Shown: piece after piece, positions 46,490 through 56,638 of the stretch | Position numbering within the stretch: position 1 is the stretch's first letter | Layout of the letters: each line of letters begins with the position of its first letter | Notes under the pieces: model-generated | Told to the model about the DNA's origin: nothing | The model's database searches: none | The model's input: only the letters and a program-made list of their open reading frames with translations | Position numbers and translations under genes: made by a program | Source: Flectonema sp. DT1601 | Taxonomy: Eukaryota; Euglenozoa; Diplonemea; Diplonemida; Diplonemidae | DNA: 64,000 nucleotides | Reading direction: 5' to 3' | NCBI GenBank assembly: GCA_964019425.1 | Contig: OZ025805.1 | Span: 186,001-250,000, forward strand

Positions 46490-46665
46490 TGTATTTTGTG
46501 TTTGTCACAACAGGAGAGAAAAGAAAGAATGTCAAGGTTGGTCACCTTGCCTATCAACGCACAACATTGGTGGTCTCTACTAGACCCTGAGTGATCCCAC
46601 TGGATCTCTCATCGTTCATAGTACCTATGTGAAGTTATAAAATCAAAGGAAAACTATGAACAGCA
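46490..46665 (+). repeat. Satellite B fragment
   Basis: From GTATTTTGTGTTTGTCAC to AAACTATGAAC this matches B at about 2692-2862, including the CAAGGT/ACCTTG and GGTCT/AGACC hairpins. It is more diverged than the array copies and is cut off at the virus-like element. Confidence 0.8.
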
Positions 46666-48430
46666 GAGGATGGTAATTACTCGGTGTCAGAGATTAATGA
46701 TCATGTCCCCTCAAGTATTCAGATTGTCCCCATACTCGCAATAGGAAAGGTTCATATCGATGTCGAGGCACCTTATGCCGTACGCTTTACACAAGGGAAG
46801 TTACACAAGATTCTGGGTTTCAACCAAGGTGATGTGCTACAACTTGTAGAGAATCTGGCGCCAAACAAGGCAGACATAACCGCTGGTGTTGAGAATCTCT
46901 TGATTCATTGTGACCTGGTTGATGCAAAGGCCAGTTACAGTAACGGTGAACAATCGCAGATACTTTACAGTGTTTCACCACCCACAGAGTTGCTAGTTGA
47001 TAGGAATGAGCAATTATCAGAGAATAGATAGCAAAATAACACCCAAGAAGCCTTGTAAAGATCGGGATCCCATGGGCGAATTGCAACATAAACTTATAAA
47101 GGGCGGTGGTCTCGCAAGAATAACTTAATACGAAGTTAGATGTGTATATAAAAAGAAGATGACAAACTCAATTTTCCGTCTTGGCGAGAAATTTCAACGC
47201 GATACCTCAATCAGTGGTTATGACTACTTTATGATCATTGATGTTCAGAAGGGCACATCGATCACGGGATCCGATATTGAGAAGCACAACAGCTTCGTAT
47301 TCACATCACAGGATATGGTTAGCTGGCTGCTTCCATCACGTGGGTATCTGAAAGTTAGTTGTTACATAGCAAAGAGCTTTGGGGTTGACTTCACAGGGGG
47401 TGAACATGCTACATTGGCAAGTAACATTCTCAAGATCTTCAAACGGAAGAAGCTAACAGCAAATGGAACCATTGTAGAGGATATTCCTGATTGGTATCAG
47501 CACGTTGGTAATGTTGAGACACTCGTTAACTTCAGACATCAGACAATGAAGACGATTGGTAGTCATATGTTTATTGAAGAACAAGATAAGAGATTAGCTC
47601 GCACGGGTGTTGGCAAGGTTATTCATTGTAGTATTCCTCTTTCCCTTCTATTCAGTCTACACAAATGGCATGACAAGGTATTCAACAACATCAGCTTCGA
47701 GTATAGCTTTGAGATTAACGCCAACGATGGCTTACTTGTGAAGGAGACAGCAGGAGGTGAGGGTAAGGTATTCTGGAATGGCGCTGGTATTGAGTTATGG
47801 ATGCCGAAGGTTACCCCCAGCGTGGGACCCTTAGCAGGTCTTCTGAGCTATAAGAATAAAAAGCAGACAGTCCAAGTAACCTATGAGGATTGTGAAATTA
47901 GGAGACAGCAACATGTGGGTGCTAGCACCGGTATCAACTGGCCTATCTCAACTAAAGCAGCAACAGCGATTAAGCGAGTATTTATCTTCGCAAAGCCCGA
48001 AAGAGCCGATCATACTGTAGAACCCTTGCAGTATGGAGATCTGGGAATCAACCGTCTGAGTGTAGAACTAAATGGTACGAAGATTCCCAACCAGGACTAT
48101 GTTATGAACTTTACACGTGATGATTGGACAAAGCCATACTTTGAATTCCTGGCTGCTAACGATGCTTACAACGAGCCAATGCTTAATGCTTATGATACAT
48201 CTGGAATTGTGAGCTATGAAGATTTCGGAAAGGAACCCATCTTCTGCATCGATCTGACCGGTACCACAAAGCAAGGAGATGTTACAGCAAATCAATCAAC
48301 ACCCTAACTGTTAATATTGAGCGAACTGCTGGTGTTGTAAATTTCGACCTGTTTGCACTCATCTACTATGACAAGAGTATGGAATTTAACCTTTTGAGTA
48401 GTGTTGTTAGGTCAAAGACCGTTGAGTATT
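46666..48430 (+). mobile_element. Virus-like element fossil with double-jelly-roll-type capsid gene
   Basis: Two structural genes can be seen. The first, about 46684-47031, has an LHKILGF segment and an LLIHCDLVDA segment, like the small protein that accompanies capsid genes in Polinton/adintovirus-like elements. The second, starting at 47159 (about 380 residues), has the general pattern of a double-jelly-roll major capsid protein: an early FVFTSQDMVSW strand, TLASNILKIFKRKKLTANG, HVGNVETLVNF, and a late TRDDWTKPYFEFL stretch. I see no polymerase, integrase or packaging ATPase, so only part of the element remains. It is broken (one or a few breaks) but still reads well, suggesting moderate age. 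The family call rests on pattern recognition, not a search. Confidence 0.5.
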
Positions 48431-48776
48431 AAGTGATTGTACATGATTTGAATAGATTCTTGATATTGCACCACACCTCGCATATACAATCATTGTTTTT
48501 GGGACTGACTGTTATGGTTTGACGGACAGATACCGCTTTGACCCTATCTGCTGTTTGTGTTATGTTTCTGCTCATTTTCTAAAAAGCAATGTCTTCTCGT
48601 TTTGGAGTTCATGCACCGACAATTCTTCCAAAGGCAGAGCTTCCCCAAGAACTCGTTGTTTTAACTTTCCTTAATGATTCGTTTTTGTTTTTGTTTTTGT
48701 TAAATAGTAGTAATGAAATCTATCGTATTATGTTATTTACTGTTACCCAAATTGAATTGTAATCTCCTCAAAACAG
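48431..48776. other. Upstream region between the fossil and the first host gene
   Basis: Unique AT-rich sequence with a TTTTTG microsatellite (about 48680-48700). AAACAG lies directly before the ATG at 48777 and could be a 3' splice site. No gene is seen here. Confidence 0.4.
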
Positions 48777-50249
48777 ATGGACACCACAGATGCTTTGCTT
48801 CAGGAACTTCAAGCTGGGCTTTATGATCCATTAGGTGATTCATATTTAGGAGAACCCTCATCGATAACATCTATTGGTAGAGGTAGCAGAATACCAATTA
48901 GAACACCAACACCAACTCAAAGAGGGAATGTCTTACCCAATGGATTCATTCCTTTTATTGAAGCTGATGAGGATGAACTTCCTGGAGCTGGAGCTGGAAG
49001 AGGACATAGATCTCCATATCAACCATTCCAATTACCAATTCAAAGAGAAGCAGAACCACCAGCTGCTAAACGAACTTATAATATAGCACCGAATCCATCA
49101 ACAAGAGTTGTTAGGATACGTCCTTCTGATGATGGAAACAGAGACAGAAGTCCAAGTAAAGGTTATCGAGCAGCTGCTGGTGAGTATAGCGAATTTTGGC
49201 ATCGAGGACCAGCACCTGTTAGACGTGAGAATTGGGCTCGTGAAGCAGCGGCAAGTCCAGTTCTTGCTCGTGATTTCCACAACACGGAATTCCTATCAAA
49301 TCGCGTAAACCAAACTACCAACTACAGTGATATAGTTACAGCTGCTAATGATGTTCACAACATAGGACTTCAAGGAACTTGGTCAACCAGAGGATGGCTT
49401 GGCGCAAAAACAGGCGAATCACAACTCCCTGGGAACCGACAAGAACGAATCCTCCACGCAATCGACACTTTAGAAATGGCATCTACTAAACAAGGTCCTA
49501 TGCAGGATGACTATTCAGATTTTGCTCTAAAAGCAGATTTCATGCCAGCTCAGTTAATTATTACAACAGGTGAGGATGGTCAGCCACCACACTACCAACA
49601 GAGTGGTAGAGACAACTACCCAGAGTACTACGAAGATGATGAGACTGAGGAAGAACTACCTCAAGCGGAACTTGAATCCCTTGAAGAAGCTACAGATCCT
49701 CAAGAAATTAATTACTACGATCAGCTACTGCGTTTTCGTGTAGACATGGATACTTACAGAAAAGATAACCCTACTGACTACCCTGATTATTTGAGAAAAG
49801 TAGTTGCTGCTGGTCTTCCTAGAGAACACCACGAGTACTTTCGTCAACAAATAAAAGAAATAGATGACAACGGTGGAGAATTACCGGAAGTATCCAGAAA
49901 GAAATACAAAAAGGAAAGAAAGCGTAAAAAGAATGAAGCTGCAGAAAAACAAGCCGCTGATCGAGCCAACCATCCTGACCTTACCAGATCAAACAGCAAA
50001 GGGAAGAAAGACAGAAAAAATAAAAAAGAGAAGAAGGAGAAGTCAAGCAATCCTATTGAGAAATACACCGATAAAAAGGCCAAGAAGGCAAAAAAGGAAC
50101 TTGAAAAATCAATGAAGCCTGACAAGCTGCTGAAGAAAGCAAGAAAATCTGACGGGTTCGCTGATGCCCAGGAAGAGGCTGGCAAAGCATTTGAGGGTTT
50201 GGAAGAAAATACCAATGATAAACTCGGGGGATTTGGTGGGATGTTTTAA
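48777..50249 (+). CDS. Hypothetical Lys-rich protein, 490 aa
   Basis: This uninterrupted frame runs from ATG to TAA. I do not recognise the family. Residues 1-170 are rich in Pro, Gly and Arg and probably disordered. Residues 170-245 look more folded (FHNTEFLSNRV, GTWSTRGWLG). An acidic stretch lies at about 280-310 (EYYEDDETEEELPQ), a helical part at about 310-365 with DYPDYLRKVV, and residues 370-460 are strongly Lys-rich with KKDRKNKKEKKEK-type runs. The end is GGFGGMF. There is no signal peptide or membrane segment. The basic tail could bind nucleic acid or tubulin tails, but that is a guess. A poly-A-signal-like ATAAA overlaps the stop region. It lies 350 bp from a virus-like fossil; its base use resembles the host genes to the right. 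Confidence 0.75.
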   Translation: MDTTDALLQELQAGLYDPLGDSYLGEPSSITSIGRGSRIPIRTPTPTQRGNVLPNGFIPFIEADEDELPGAGAGRGHRSPYQPFQLPIQREAEPPAAKRTYNIAPNPSTRVVRIRPSDDGNRDRSPSKGYRAAAGEYSEFWHRGPAPVRRENWAREAAASPVLARDFHNTEFLSNRVNQTTNYSDIVTAANDVHNIGLQGTWSTRGWLGAKTGESQLPGNRQERILHAIDTLEMASTKQGPMQDDYSDFALKADFMPAQLIITTGEDGQPPHYQQSGRDNYPEYYEDDETEEELPQAELESLEEATDPQEINYYDQLLRFRVDMDTYRKDNPTDYPDYLRKVVAAGLPREHHEYFRQQIKEIDDNGGELPEVSRKKYKKERKRKKNEAAEKQAADRANHPDLTRSNSKGKKDRKNKKEKKEKSSNPIEKYTDKKAKKAKKELEKSMKPDKLLKKARKSDGFADAQEEAGKAFEGLEENTNDKLGGFGGMF

Positions 50250-50740
50250 ATAAAATATACTTTTTTGATTTTTCACCAAGCCTATCAATTGAAATTCAAA
50301 CGTATAACACCACCGTTTGTGGTCGCCTATTATTACTATTTTTTTTGTACTGTTCATGTGTATGTTGTTGTTATTGTTGGTGGGGATTAGAGATCCTGAA
50401 AAGAAACTAACTAAATAAGTAAACCGAAAGAAGGTTGACGGTGACAATTTTGAGAAATTTTGATTAAAAAAAAAGAAAAAAAAAAAAAAATCGAAATTTT
50501 CTTTTTCTTTGTTAATCTTATTCATATGGGTCAAGACAATCTGTAAAACGGTAGATTTACTTTCTGATATTCATTTCTGTTCCAAAACTTATTTTAAAGA
50601 AAAAAAAAAAAAAAAAAAAAAATTAAGTTTTTTTTTCCCCCTGATTCTAGACATTATTATTGTTATTATTATTATTTTTTCCTCTCAATTCTAATTCCCT
50701 TCTTTTTTTTTTTTCCAGTACCCTTTCTCAGTCAATAACA
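50250..50740 (+). other. Intergenic region and kinesin 5' UTR
   Basis: This holds A and T runs and a TTATTATT microsatellite. A pyrimidine tract ending TTTTCCAG at 50718 lies 22 nt before the kinesin ATG and looks like a 3' splice site. Open frames that read through the T runs are composition artefacts. Confidence 0.5.
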
Positions 50741-53700
50741 ATGACAACGAGACGGGTTGCATCCCGTTCCAGGAGGGAGAATGGGGGTGCTGTTCCTCCT
50801 TACCGTGAACCATCAACGCAGAGGTCTCTGTCTAGAGAACGAAGCTTCACAGCACCGAGTAAGAAGGAGGCTGTCTATGTTTGTCCGAGATTCGCCCCGT
50901 CTCGTGATGGTGGTGATGTTCTTGACTTTGATGTAAATGGGGGAGAACTAACCATAAATCACCACACTGAAACCCAAGATGGAAAACAAGACATTGAAAA
51001 ACGACGATACAGATTCGCTCATGTTTTCGATTCGGATACTTCAGAAGATCAAATTTTTGACCAACTCTGGGACCAATCGAAAGACAAAATCACTTCTGGA
51101 TACAACTCAACTATTCTATGTTATGGTCAAACTGGTAGTGGAAAGACTCACACCGTAAGTAACCTATTACCAAGACTAACCACCGCTTGTTTTGATTGGA
51201 TTGCTGAGGAACAATCAAATTCGGAAGTCTCTTTTAAAGTAGAGCTGTCATACCTTCAAATATACATGGACAATGTCTATGATCTATTGGCTGGATCAAA
51301 TGACGCTAAGAGAGGAGAAGTGTTAAATCATAAAGGGAAAACGTTGGATTCTCTTCCAAAGGGTTTCGTTGATGTTAGTTCTCCGAGAGAAATTTTATCT
51401 CTGGTCAAGACTGGTAATAAATGGAGAGCGACGAATGCTCACGCGCTTAACGACCATTCATCTAGAAGTCATACTTTGTTTTTTTTGACAATGTCAAAAA
51501 ATGATAAAAAAAGTCAAGTATACACCCAATCTACTCTACTGGTAGTGGATCTCGCTGGATCAGAACGGGTTCACAAGACAAAAACAACCGGAGATGCCTT
51601 TGAAGAAGGCCGTGCTATAAACAAAGCCCTAACCACACTAGGAAGGGTAATGGAAGGCCTATCAAGGTCTGATAAGTCAATTCCGTATAGAGAAAATATC
51701 CTCACAATGTATCTAAAGGAAACCTTAACAAACTCATTCTTTGCTCTCGTCTGTTGCTGTTCGAGTGATGACAATAATAGTGATGAGACGAGGTGTACTT
51801 TAAAGTTTGGTTCTGTCGCAAAACAAATTCAAATAACTAGAAAAACAAATGATCAATTGAAAGCCAGAATTCAAGCAAAGGAGAGGAAAGCAGTCTTTGA
51901 TCAAACAATTACAGATCTTAGCAATAGACATCAAGTTGAAAAAGACGATATTCAAAAGAAATATAACACTTTGACAGCTGATTTTAAACAAGAAGCAACT
52001 CACAGAAGAAAACTTGAACAGACGTTGAATTACAGTGAATCTGAAAGGAAAGAACTTTTGACTAGTTTACAGACATTGGAAAGGGATTCTACTTATCTGC
52101 AATCCTTGGTATCGACATTACAACAGGAAAGTAAAAAGAAGGACGATCTTCTGTCTGAATTGTCAACAGATGCAAAGCAAAAAGAAAACCTAATGAACAC
52201 TGAAATGTCAACTCTACGTGAGACTCATGCGGATCTCAGAAGTAAACTGTCAGAGGCATCTCAACAAGTTGCTACAACCGATGATTTAAAGCTAACTAAC
52301 ACAAACTTGTTGACTGACATCGCAGCACTCGCCTCAGCAAAGGAAGTTCTTCAAGCAAATGCTTCAATGTTGGAAATTAGAATTACAGATGCGAATACTG
52401 AGGTTGAGGAACAATCCAAAGCCAGAGAGTCACTTGAAAAAAACATCATCGAATTACAAGACACTCTGGACACAAAAGAAACAGAAGCTTCACTAATGCT
52501 GAGTACCCAACAAGATCTTACGAAACAACTTCAGCAGGTTAATGACATCGTTGAAGCAGAACAGGTTAAGGTATCGACTTTGAAAAAAGATATTTCTCAG
52601 AGAGAGGTAAATTCAAAATCACTCAGAGCGACTCTGACTAATTTGAGTAACGAATTGTTACAAAAAGAAGAGGAATTAGCGAAATCTGAATCAATCGCAA
52701 ACAATGAGCGTTCGTGTAAAAAAGATCTTCAAAGACAGGTTTTGGACCACTCAGATGCTAAACAAGAATTCGAACAAACAATTCGACTAAAAGAACTCGA
52801 CATCTCTAGATTGGTAGCGTCTCAGCAAAACCTTCATAACAAAATAACAAATCTCCAACACAGTTGCGATGAAAAAGTAAAAATTGAACAAAAACTGACA
52901 TCTCTACAGTCAGATCACAATAGAATTACCCAACAGATTGCGTCTCAGAAAAAGATTCATCATGAAAATACGAAAATTTTGGAGGACCATATTTCAAACA
53001 TGGAAAGGAAGCAAACATCACTTCAGAATCAACTTCATCAGTCGGAAAACCTTCGCGATGAGGAAGTCACAAATCTTCAGACTGCATACCATGAGATAAC
53101 CCAACTGATTGACAGAGAAAAACAACGCTACGCTGTTGAGTCAAACCGTCTTCATTCTCACATCAATACTTTAGAAGAGTCACAGGATGATTTAGAAACT
53201 CTCGTTGCGCAACTTACTCAGGGAAAAACCGAATCAAACGTAAAAATGAGCGAACTACAAGAACAACTCACCTCTGTTAAAAGAGAGAGAGAAACAGAAG
53301 AAAGTAAATACAAAGAACATACGCTCTACCTGGAGAGAGTCGTTGATAACCTTGAATTGGAACAGAGCAATGCGAATGACAGATTAGACGAGTTAAAGAG
53401 CAGAGCTGCTGAACATCAACTGATGGAAAAAGAAAAACATGCGAGTGATGTATCTGTTTTGGAACTTGAAATATCAAAACTGCAAAACTCACTTGACGAA
53501 GCTGCTGTAAATCAAAAACAAGCTCATCAACGTCACGAGCTTTATCACTCTGTGAATAACGCGAAGATCATAAAACTTGAATCTCAGGCTTCTCAGTTGG
53601 AAGCCGAAAAGGAATCTGCTGAAGCTTTCAACAAGGAAATCATCACCATCCACACACAGAAATCTGATCACTTAAAGTCTGTTATAAAATCATTGGAAGA

Positions 53701-55921
53701 AGCTCAGGTTAATTCTCAAGCTCAGATTAGTCATTTTAAAACAGCTTTTTCAGAAACTACGTCACAAGTTGTAAAAATTACTAATGAAAAACAATCAGCG
53801 ACAACTGAACTTAATAAAACTATTTCAAACTTACAATCTGATTGTATTCAGCTAAAGGAAGTCATGGCTACTGTAGAAGAACAGAACAACCTCCAATTGT
53901 CAAGTCTTACTGTTGAAAATCAAAACATCAACAACACTGTTAAGCAGTACGTTATCGAACAAGAATCACTTAAACAGACTCAAAGTAAGTTAGAAAAATT
54001 AATTACCAAAACTCAAGAAGAGAAGGAAACAGTTGAATTGTCCTGCAACAGGCATTTGGAACATAAAAAACAACTCTTGGAGTCTCATAATCAGTTAAAA
54101 GACCTTTATGAAATATTATTGTCTGACTATGATAAAACAAAAACTGATGCTCTCGGTATACATGAGCTCTACATGGACTTGGAAGTCGAACTCGCAAGTG
54201 AAGGTGAAGAAAAAAATCGACTTCAAGAAACAACAGCAGACTTACACCAGCAACTTGACATCCTCAATAATCAAAAAATAAAAACTGAAGAGAGAGTTCA
54301 ATCATTACAAAATATGTCTGATCATTTATCTACTAAATTACAGATTGCTACAACCGCAAGAGACACAGCAGTCGGTGAAATTGATAATTTGAACGGTTTA
54401 TTAGCTGACATAAAATCACAATACCACCAACAACTCATCTACGCAAAAGAAGCCAAACTAAGAGAAACAAACCTCGAAAATGTAATCACGTCCTGTGAGC
54501 AAAACTTAGAAGCAAAGCGAGTGCAATGCCAGGAGTTGAATGACCAGCTGTTGGAACAGACTGCTATACTGGAAACGTCTGTCGTGTTATCTCCTCAGGA
54601 AAAACAACTCCTCGAGGATGAGATCTTCATCAGTAAACAAGAATTACAGAAATCACACAAAGCAGCACTAGCGATGGAGAATGAGCTTACTGTCCTACTT
54701 AACCGACATGAAGCTGCGGTCACACTCAGCGAATCTCAATCAAAAAAATGTAATCAACTAAATGCTGAATGTGTAAGTGGTATTCACGAACTTAAATTAG
54801 CGCAAGCATCCCTTCAAACTCTTGAAAAATCAAACCGACAGATTAAACATGCTCATGCTAAGCTAGTCTTGCGTACCAAAGAAATCAGAGCCAATGAGGC
54901 TGAAATTCATAAGTTGCAGACATATAAAGTTCAAGCCACTCGATTAGAACAAAAAGTATCATCGTTGACATCGACAAACAAAACGTTAAATCAAAAATCA
55001 AAGGCCAACCATACTGAGACACACCGTCTTAAGAAAGAAGTTCATTACAAAGAACGTGAGCTTCAGGAGATGCGTGCTAAGCTTGATAGAGCTAACAGAA
55101 TGAATGCCGATTTAAAGCATTTGTCAGATGCAAAAATACAACAACTCGAAAAGAACGTTGTTCATTTGTCGCAAACAGTTCAGGGGCAGGGAAGATGTAT
55201 TGCGGGATACGAAGGGAAGATAAAAGAATCTGAGAAAGACGGATTTTTATTAAAACACATGGTTGGTAAACAAGAGTCACACCATTATCAAAAAAAGGGA
55301 ACTGGTCTCGGAATAGGACAGCGATTCTCATCATCACCTGAACAACAATACATCAGAAGACAGACTAGACCTGAATCTGTTTCACGGAGTGTGAGTAGCT
55401 TCTGTTCAGGTGGTAGCCAACCATCACCAGGAAGGTCAGTTTCTTCGAGTTATTTCGCTCCTCCTCCACCTTCGGATTCTCATTTTGGATTTCAATCAAA
55501 TTCATTTGGGAAATCCATTACTCAAAATTTTAAAAAACCAGTTCAATCCTCAACAAGAAGTCCTTCACCTATGTCGTCAAGTAAATACAACGTTAGATCA
55601 TCTGGGTATGGACAGCCTGTTAGTCGGTCTTTGTCTCCAGGAGGGATGACTTTTGGTAAAACCAGTTTACGAAACTTAATGAACCAAAAGAGTTCAAAAA
55701 GAACAACATCGCCAACAAGTAGAGGATTTGGTATAACAAGCATGGCTTCTATTTCATCAAAACAATCATCTGGTTATGGTCGACCAGTTGTGAGTAAGTC
55801 TCGTTCAATATCACCAGAAATCAGACGACCTTATGGATGGAAAGAAACCTTCTCAAGAGAGTCATCTCCTGTATTCGTATCACGAGTTCCTTCAAGGGCT
55901 CGTAGCCGTTCTCCGGCATAG
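50741..55921 (+). CDS. Kinesin, N-terminal motor, very long coiled-coil stalk
   Basis: This 1726-residue protein is a microtubule motor that hydrolyses ATP. After a basic head of about 43 residues comes the motor (about 44-365): P-loop GQTGSGKT (129-136), switch I NDHSSRSH (237-244), switch II DLAGSE (270-275) and IPYRENILTMYLKETL (314-329). The Gly-Gly-Asn that commonly follows the last helix is absent, and the TNSFFALVCCCSSDDNN stretch is divergent. Residues about 370-1530 are heptad-rich coiled coil, so it should form a long rod. The last 200 residues are Ser/Arg/Pro-rich with many SP sites and end SRSRSPA. There are no introns in the coding part. The start at 50741 is chosen because a splice-like CAG lies just upstream and the open frame before it is poly-T. 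I cannot place it confidently in a kinesin subfamily. Beta-tubulin follows 3.6 kb downstream. Confidence 0.95.
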   Translation: MTTRRVASRSRRENGGAVPPYREPSTQRSLSRERSFTAPSKKEAVYVCPRFAPSRDGGDVLDFDVNGGELTINHHTETQDGKQDIEKRRYRFAHVFDSDTSEDQIFDQLWDQSKDKITSGYNSTILCYGQTGSGKTHTVSNLLPRLTTACFDWIAEEQSNSEVSFKVELSYLQIYMDNVYDLLAGSNDAKRGEVLNHKGKTLDSLPKGFVDVSSPREILSLVKTGNKWRATNAHALNDHSSRSHTLFFLTMSKNDKKSQVYTQSTLLVVDLAGSERVHKTKTTGDAFEEGRAINKALTTLGRVMEGLSRSDKSIPYRENILTMYLKETLTNSFFALVCCCSSDDNNSDETRCTLKFGSVAKQIQITRKTNDQLKARIQAKERKAVFDQTITDLSNRHQVEKDDIQKKYNTLTADFKQEATHRRKLEQTLNYSESERKELLTSLQTLERDSTYLQSLVSTLQQESKKKDDLLSELSTDAKQKENLMNTEMSTLRETHADLRSKLSEASQQVATTDDLKLTNTNLLTDIAALASAKEVLQANASMLEIRITDANTEVEEQSKARESLEKNIIELQDTLDTKETEASLMLSTQQDLTKQLQQVNDIVEAEQVKVSTLKKDISQREVNSKSLRATLTNLSNELLQKEEELAKSESIANNERSCKKDLQRQVLDHSDAKQEFEQTIRLKELDISRLVASQQNLHNKITNLQHSCDEKVKIEQKLTSLQSDHNRITQQIASQKKIHHENTKILEDHISNMERKQTSLQNQLHQSENLRDEEVTNLQTAYHEITQLIDREKQRYAVESNRLHSHINTLEESQDDLETLVAQLTQGKTESNVKMSELQEQLTSVKRERETEESKYKEHTLYLERVVDNLELEQSNANDRLDELKSRAAEHQLMEKEKHASDVSVLELEISKLQNSLDEAAVNQKQAHQRHELYHSVNNAKIIKLESQASQLEAEKESAEAFNKEIITIHTQKSDHLKSVIKSLEEAQVNSQAQISHFKTAFSETTSQVVKITNEKQSATTELNKTISNLQSDCIQLKEVMATVEEQNNLQLSSLTVENQNINNTVKQYVIEQESLKQTQSKLEKLITKTQEEKETVELSCNRHLEHKKQLLESHNQLKDLYEILLSDYDKTKTDALGIHELYMDLEVELASEGEEKNRLQETTADLHQQLDILNNQKIKTEERVQSLQNMSDHLSTKLQIATTARDTAVGEIDNLNGLLADIKSQYHQQLIYAKEAKLRETNLENVITSCEQNLEAKRVQCQELNDQLLEQTAILETSVVLSPQEKQLLEDEIFISKQELQKSHKAALAMENELTVLLNRHEAAVTLSESQSKKCNQLNAECVSGIHELKLAQASLQTLEKSNRQIKHAHAKLVLRTKEIRANEAEIHKLQTYKVQATRLEQKVSSLTSTNKTLNQKSKANHTETHRLKKEVHYKERELQEMRAKLDRANRMNADLKHLSDAKIQQLEKNVVHLSQTVQGQGRCIAGYEGKIKESEKDGFLLKHMVGKQESHHYQKKGTGLGIGQRFSSSPEQQYIRRQTRPESVSRSVSSFCSGGSQPSPGRSVSSSYFAPPPPSDSHFGFQSNSFGKSITQNFKKPVQSSTRSPSPMSSSKYNVRSSGYGQPVSRSLSPGGMTFGKTSLRNLMNQKSSKRTTSPTSRGFGITSMASISSKQSSGYGRPVVSKSRSISPEIRRPYGWKETFSRESSPVFVSRVPSRARSRSPA

Positions 55922-55997
55922 GGTTGGTATTTTTATGTTTTGTTTTGTATTTTTTTTTTCTCGCCTTATTCCTCCCCTCTTTCCAAATTTTTTTTTT

Positions 55998-56003
55998 AAT
56001 AAA
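55998..56003 (+). promoter_or_regulatory. Likely polyadenylation signal of the kinesin gene
   Basis: AATAAA lies 77 bp past the kinesin stop codon, after a T run. Confidence 0.5.
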
Positions 56004-56461
56004 GTAACTACACTCCAGACTTGCTATCTGAAAGTGATTCAAATCTCAATAATTTGACTGATTGACTTCTTCTCCATAACTGGTGATGAGAGAATAGAGG
56101 TAACTGAGTGCTCATGAGAATTTAATAGTTACTATCACCGTCGAGTGTATCATTAACAGGGTTGTGTTAAATTATCGTCTTTGAAGTTACGATCCACTTA
56201 GTTAGTAGTGTTTTGATATTAAAAAAAAAAAAAAAACAATCCACTTTCTTGTGCTATAGGTTTCTGTGGTGCACTTTTTTTTTGTTTGTTTGTTTGTTTA
56301 TTTTCTTCCCTCTTTGTTTATGTTCTCTTTCTGTATTTTTTTTTTTTTTTGAAAAATCCGTCTTCCCCCTTGCATTTTTTACTATTATACAATTGAAAGA
56401 AAAACAAGTAATAATACTCGGTGGTCTAATGGACTTGCTAGCTAACTAACAAATAATAACC

Positions 56462-56493
56462 AAAAACCAACTTGCATACTTAGGTTGGTTTTT
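56462..56493. other. 10-bp perfect hairpin followed by a T run
   Basis: AAAAACCAAC at 56462-56471 pairs with GTTGGTTTTT at 56484-56493 around a 12-nt loop, and more T follows. The form is like a transcript end, but no transcript can be assigned. Confidence 0.6.
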
Positions 56494-56577
56494 TTTTGTG
56501 TGCTGTGAACACACAATTTAGTTTACTTTAATAGTAAGTAAGAGTCACTCAGTTTATTAATTTACTGAAGTGATTAG

Positions 56578-56638
56578 TAGTCAGATGTTCTACTGTTTGT
56601 GAAGTAGTCAGATGTTCTACTGTTTGTGAAGTAGTCAG
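56578..56638. repeat. 27-bp tandem duplication
   Basis: Two exact 27-bp units starting TAGTCAGATG, at 56578 and 56605, are followed by a 7-bp start of a third. Confidence 0.9.

Noticed and set aside
50660-50740. Kinesin start 27 codons further upstream
   Set aside because: That stretch is poly-T-derived Leu/Phe and contains a likely 3' splice site; the basic MTTRRVASR start at 50741 is more natural.
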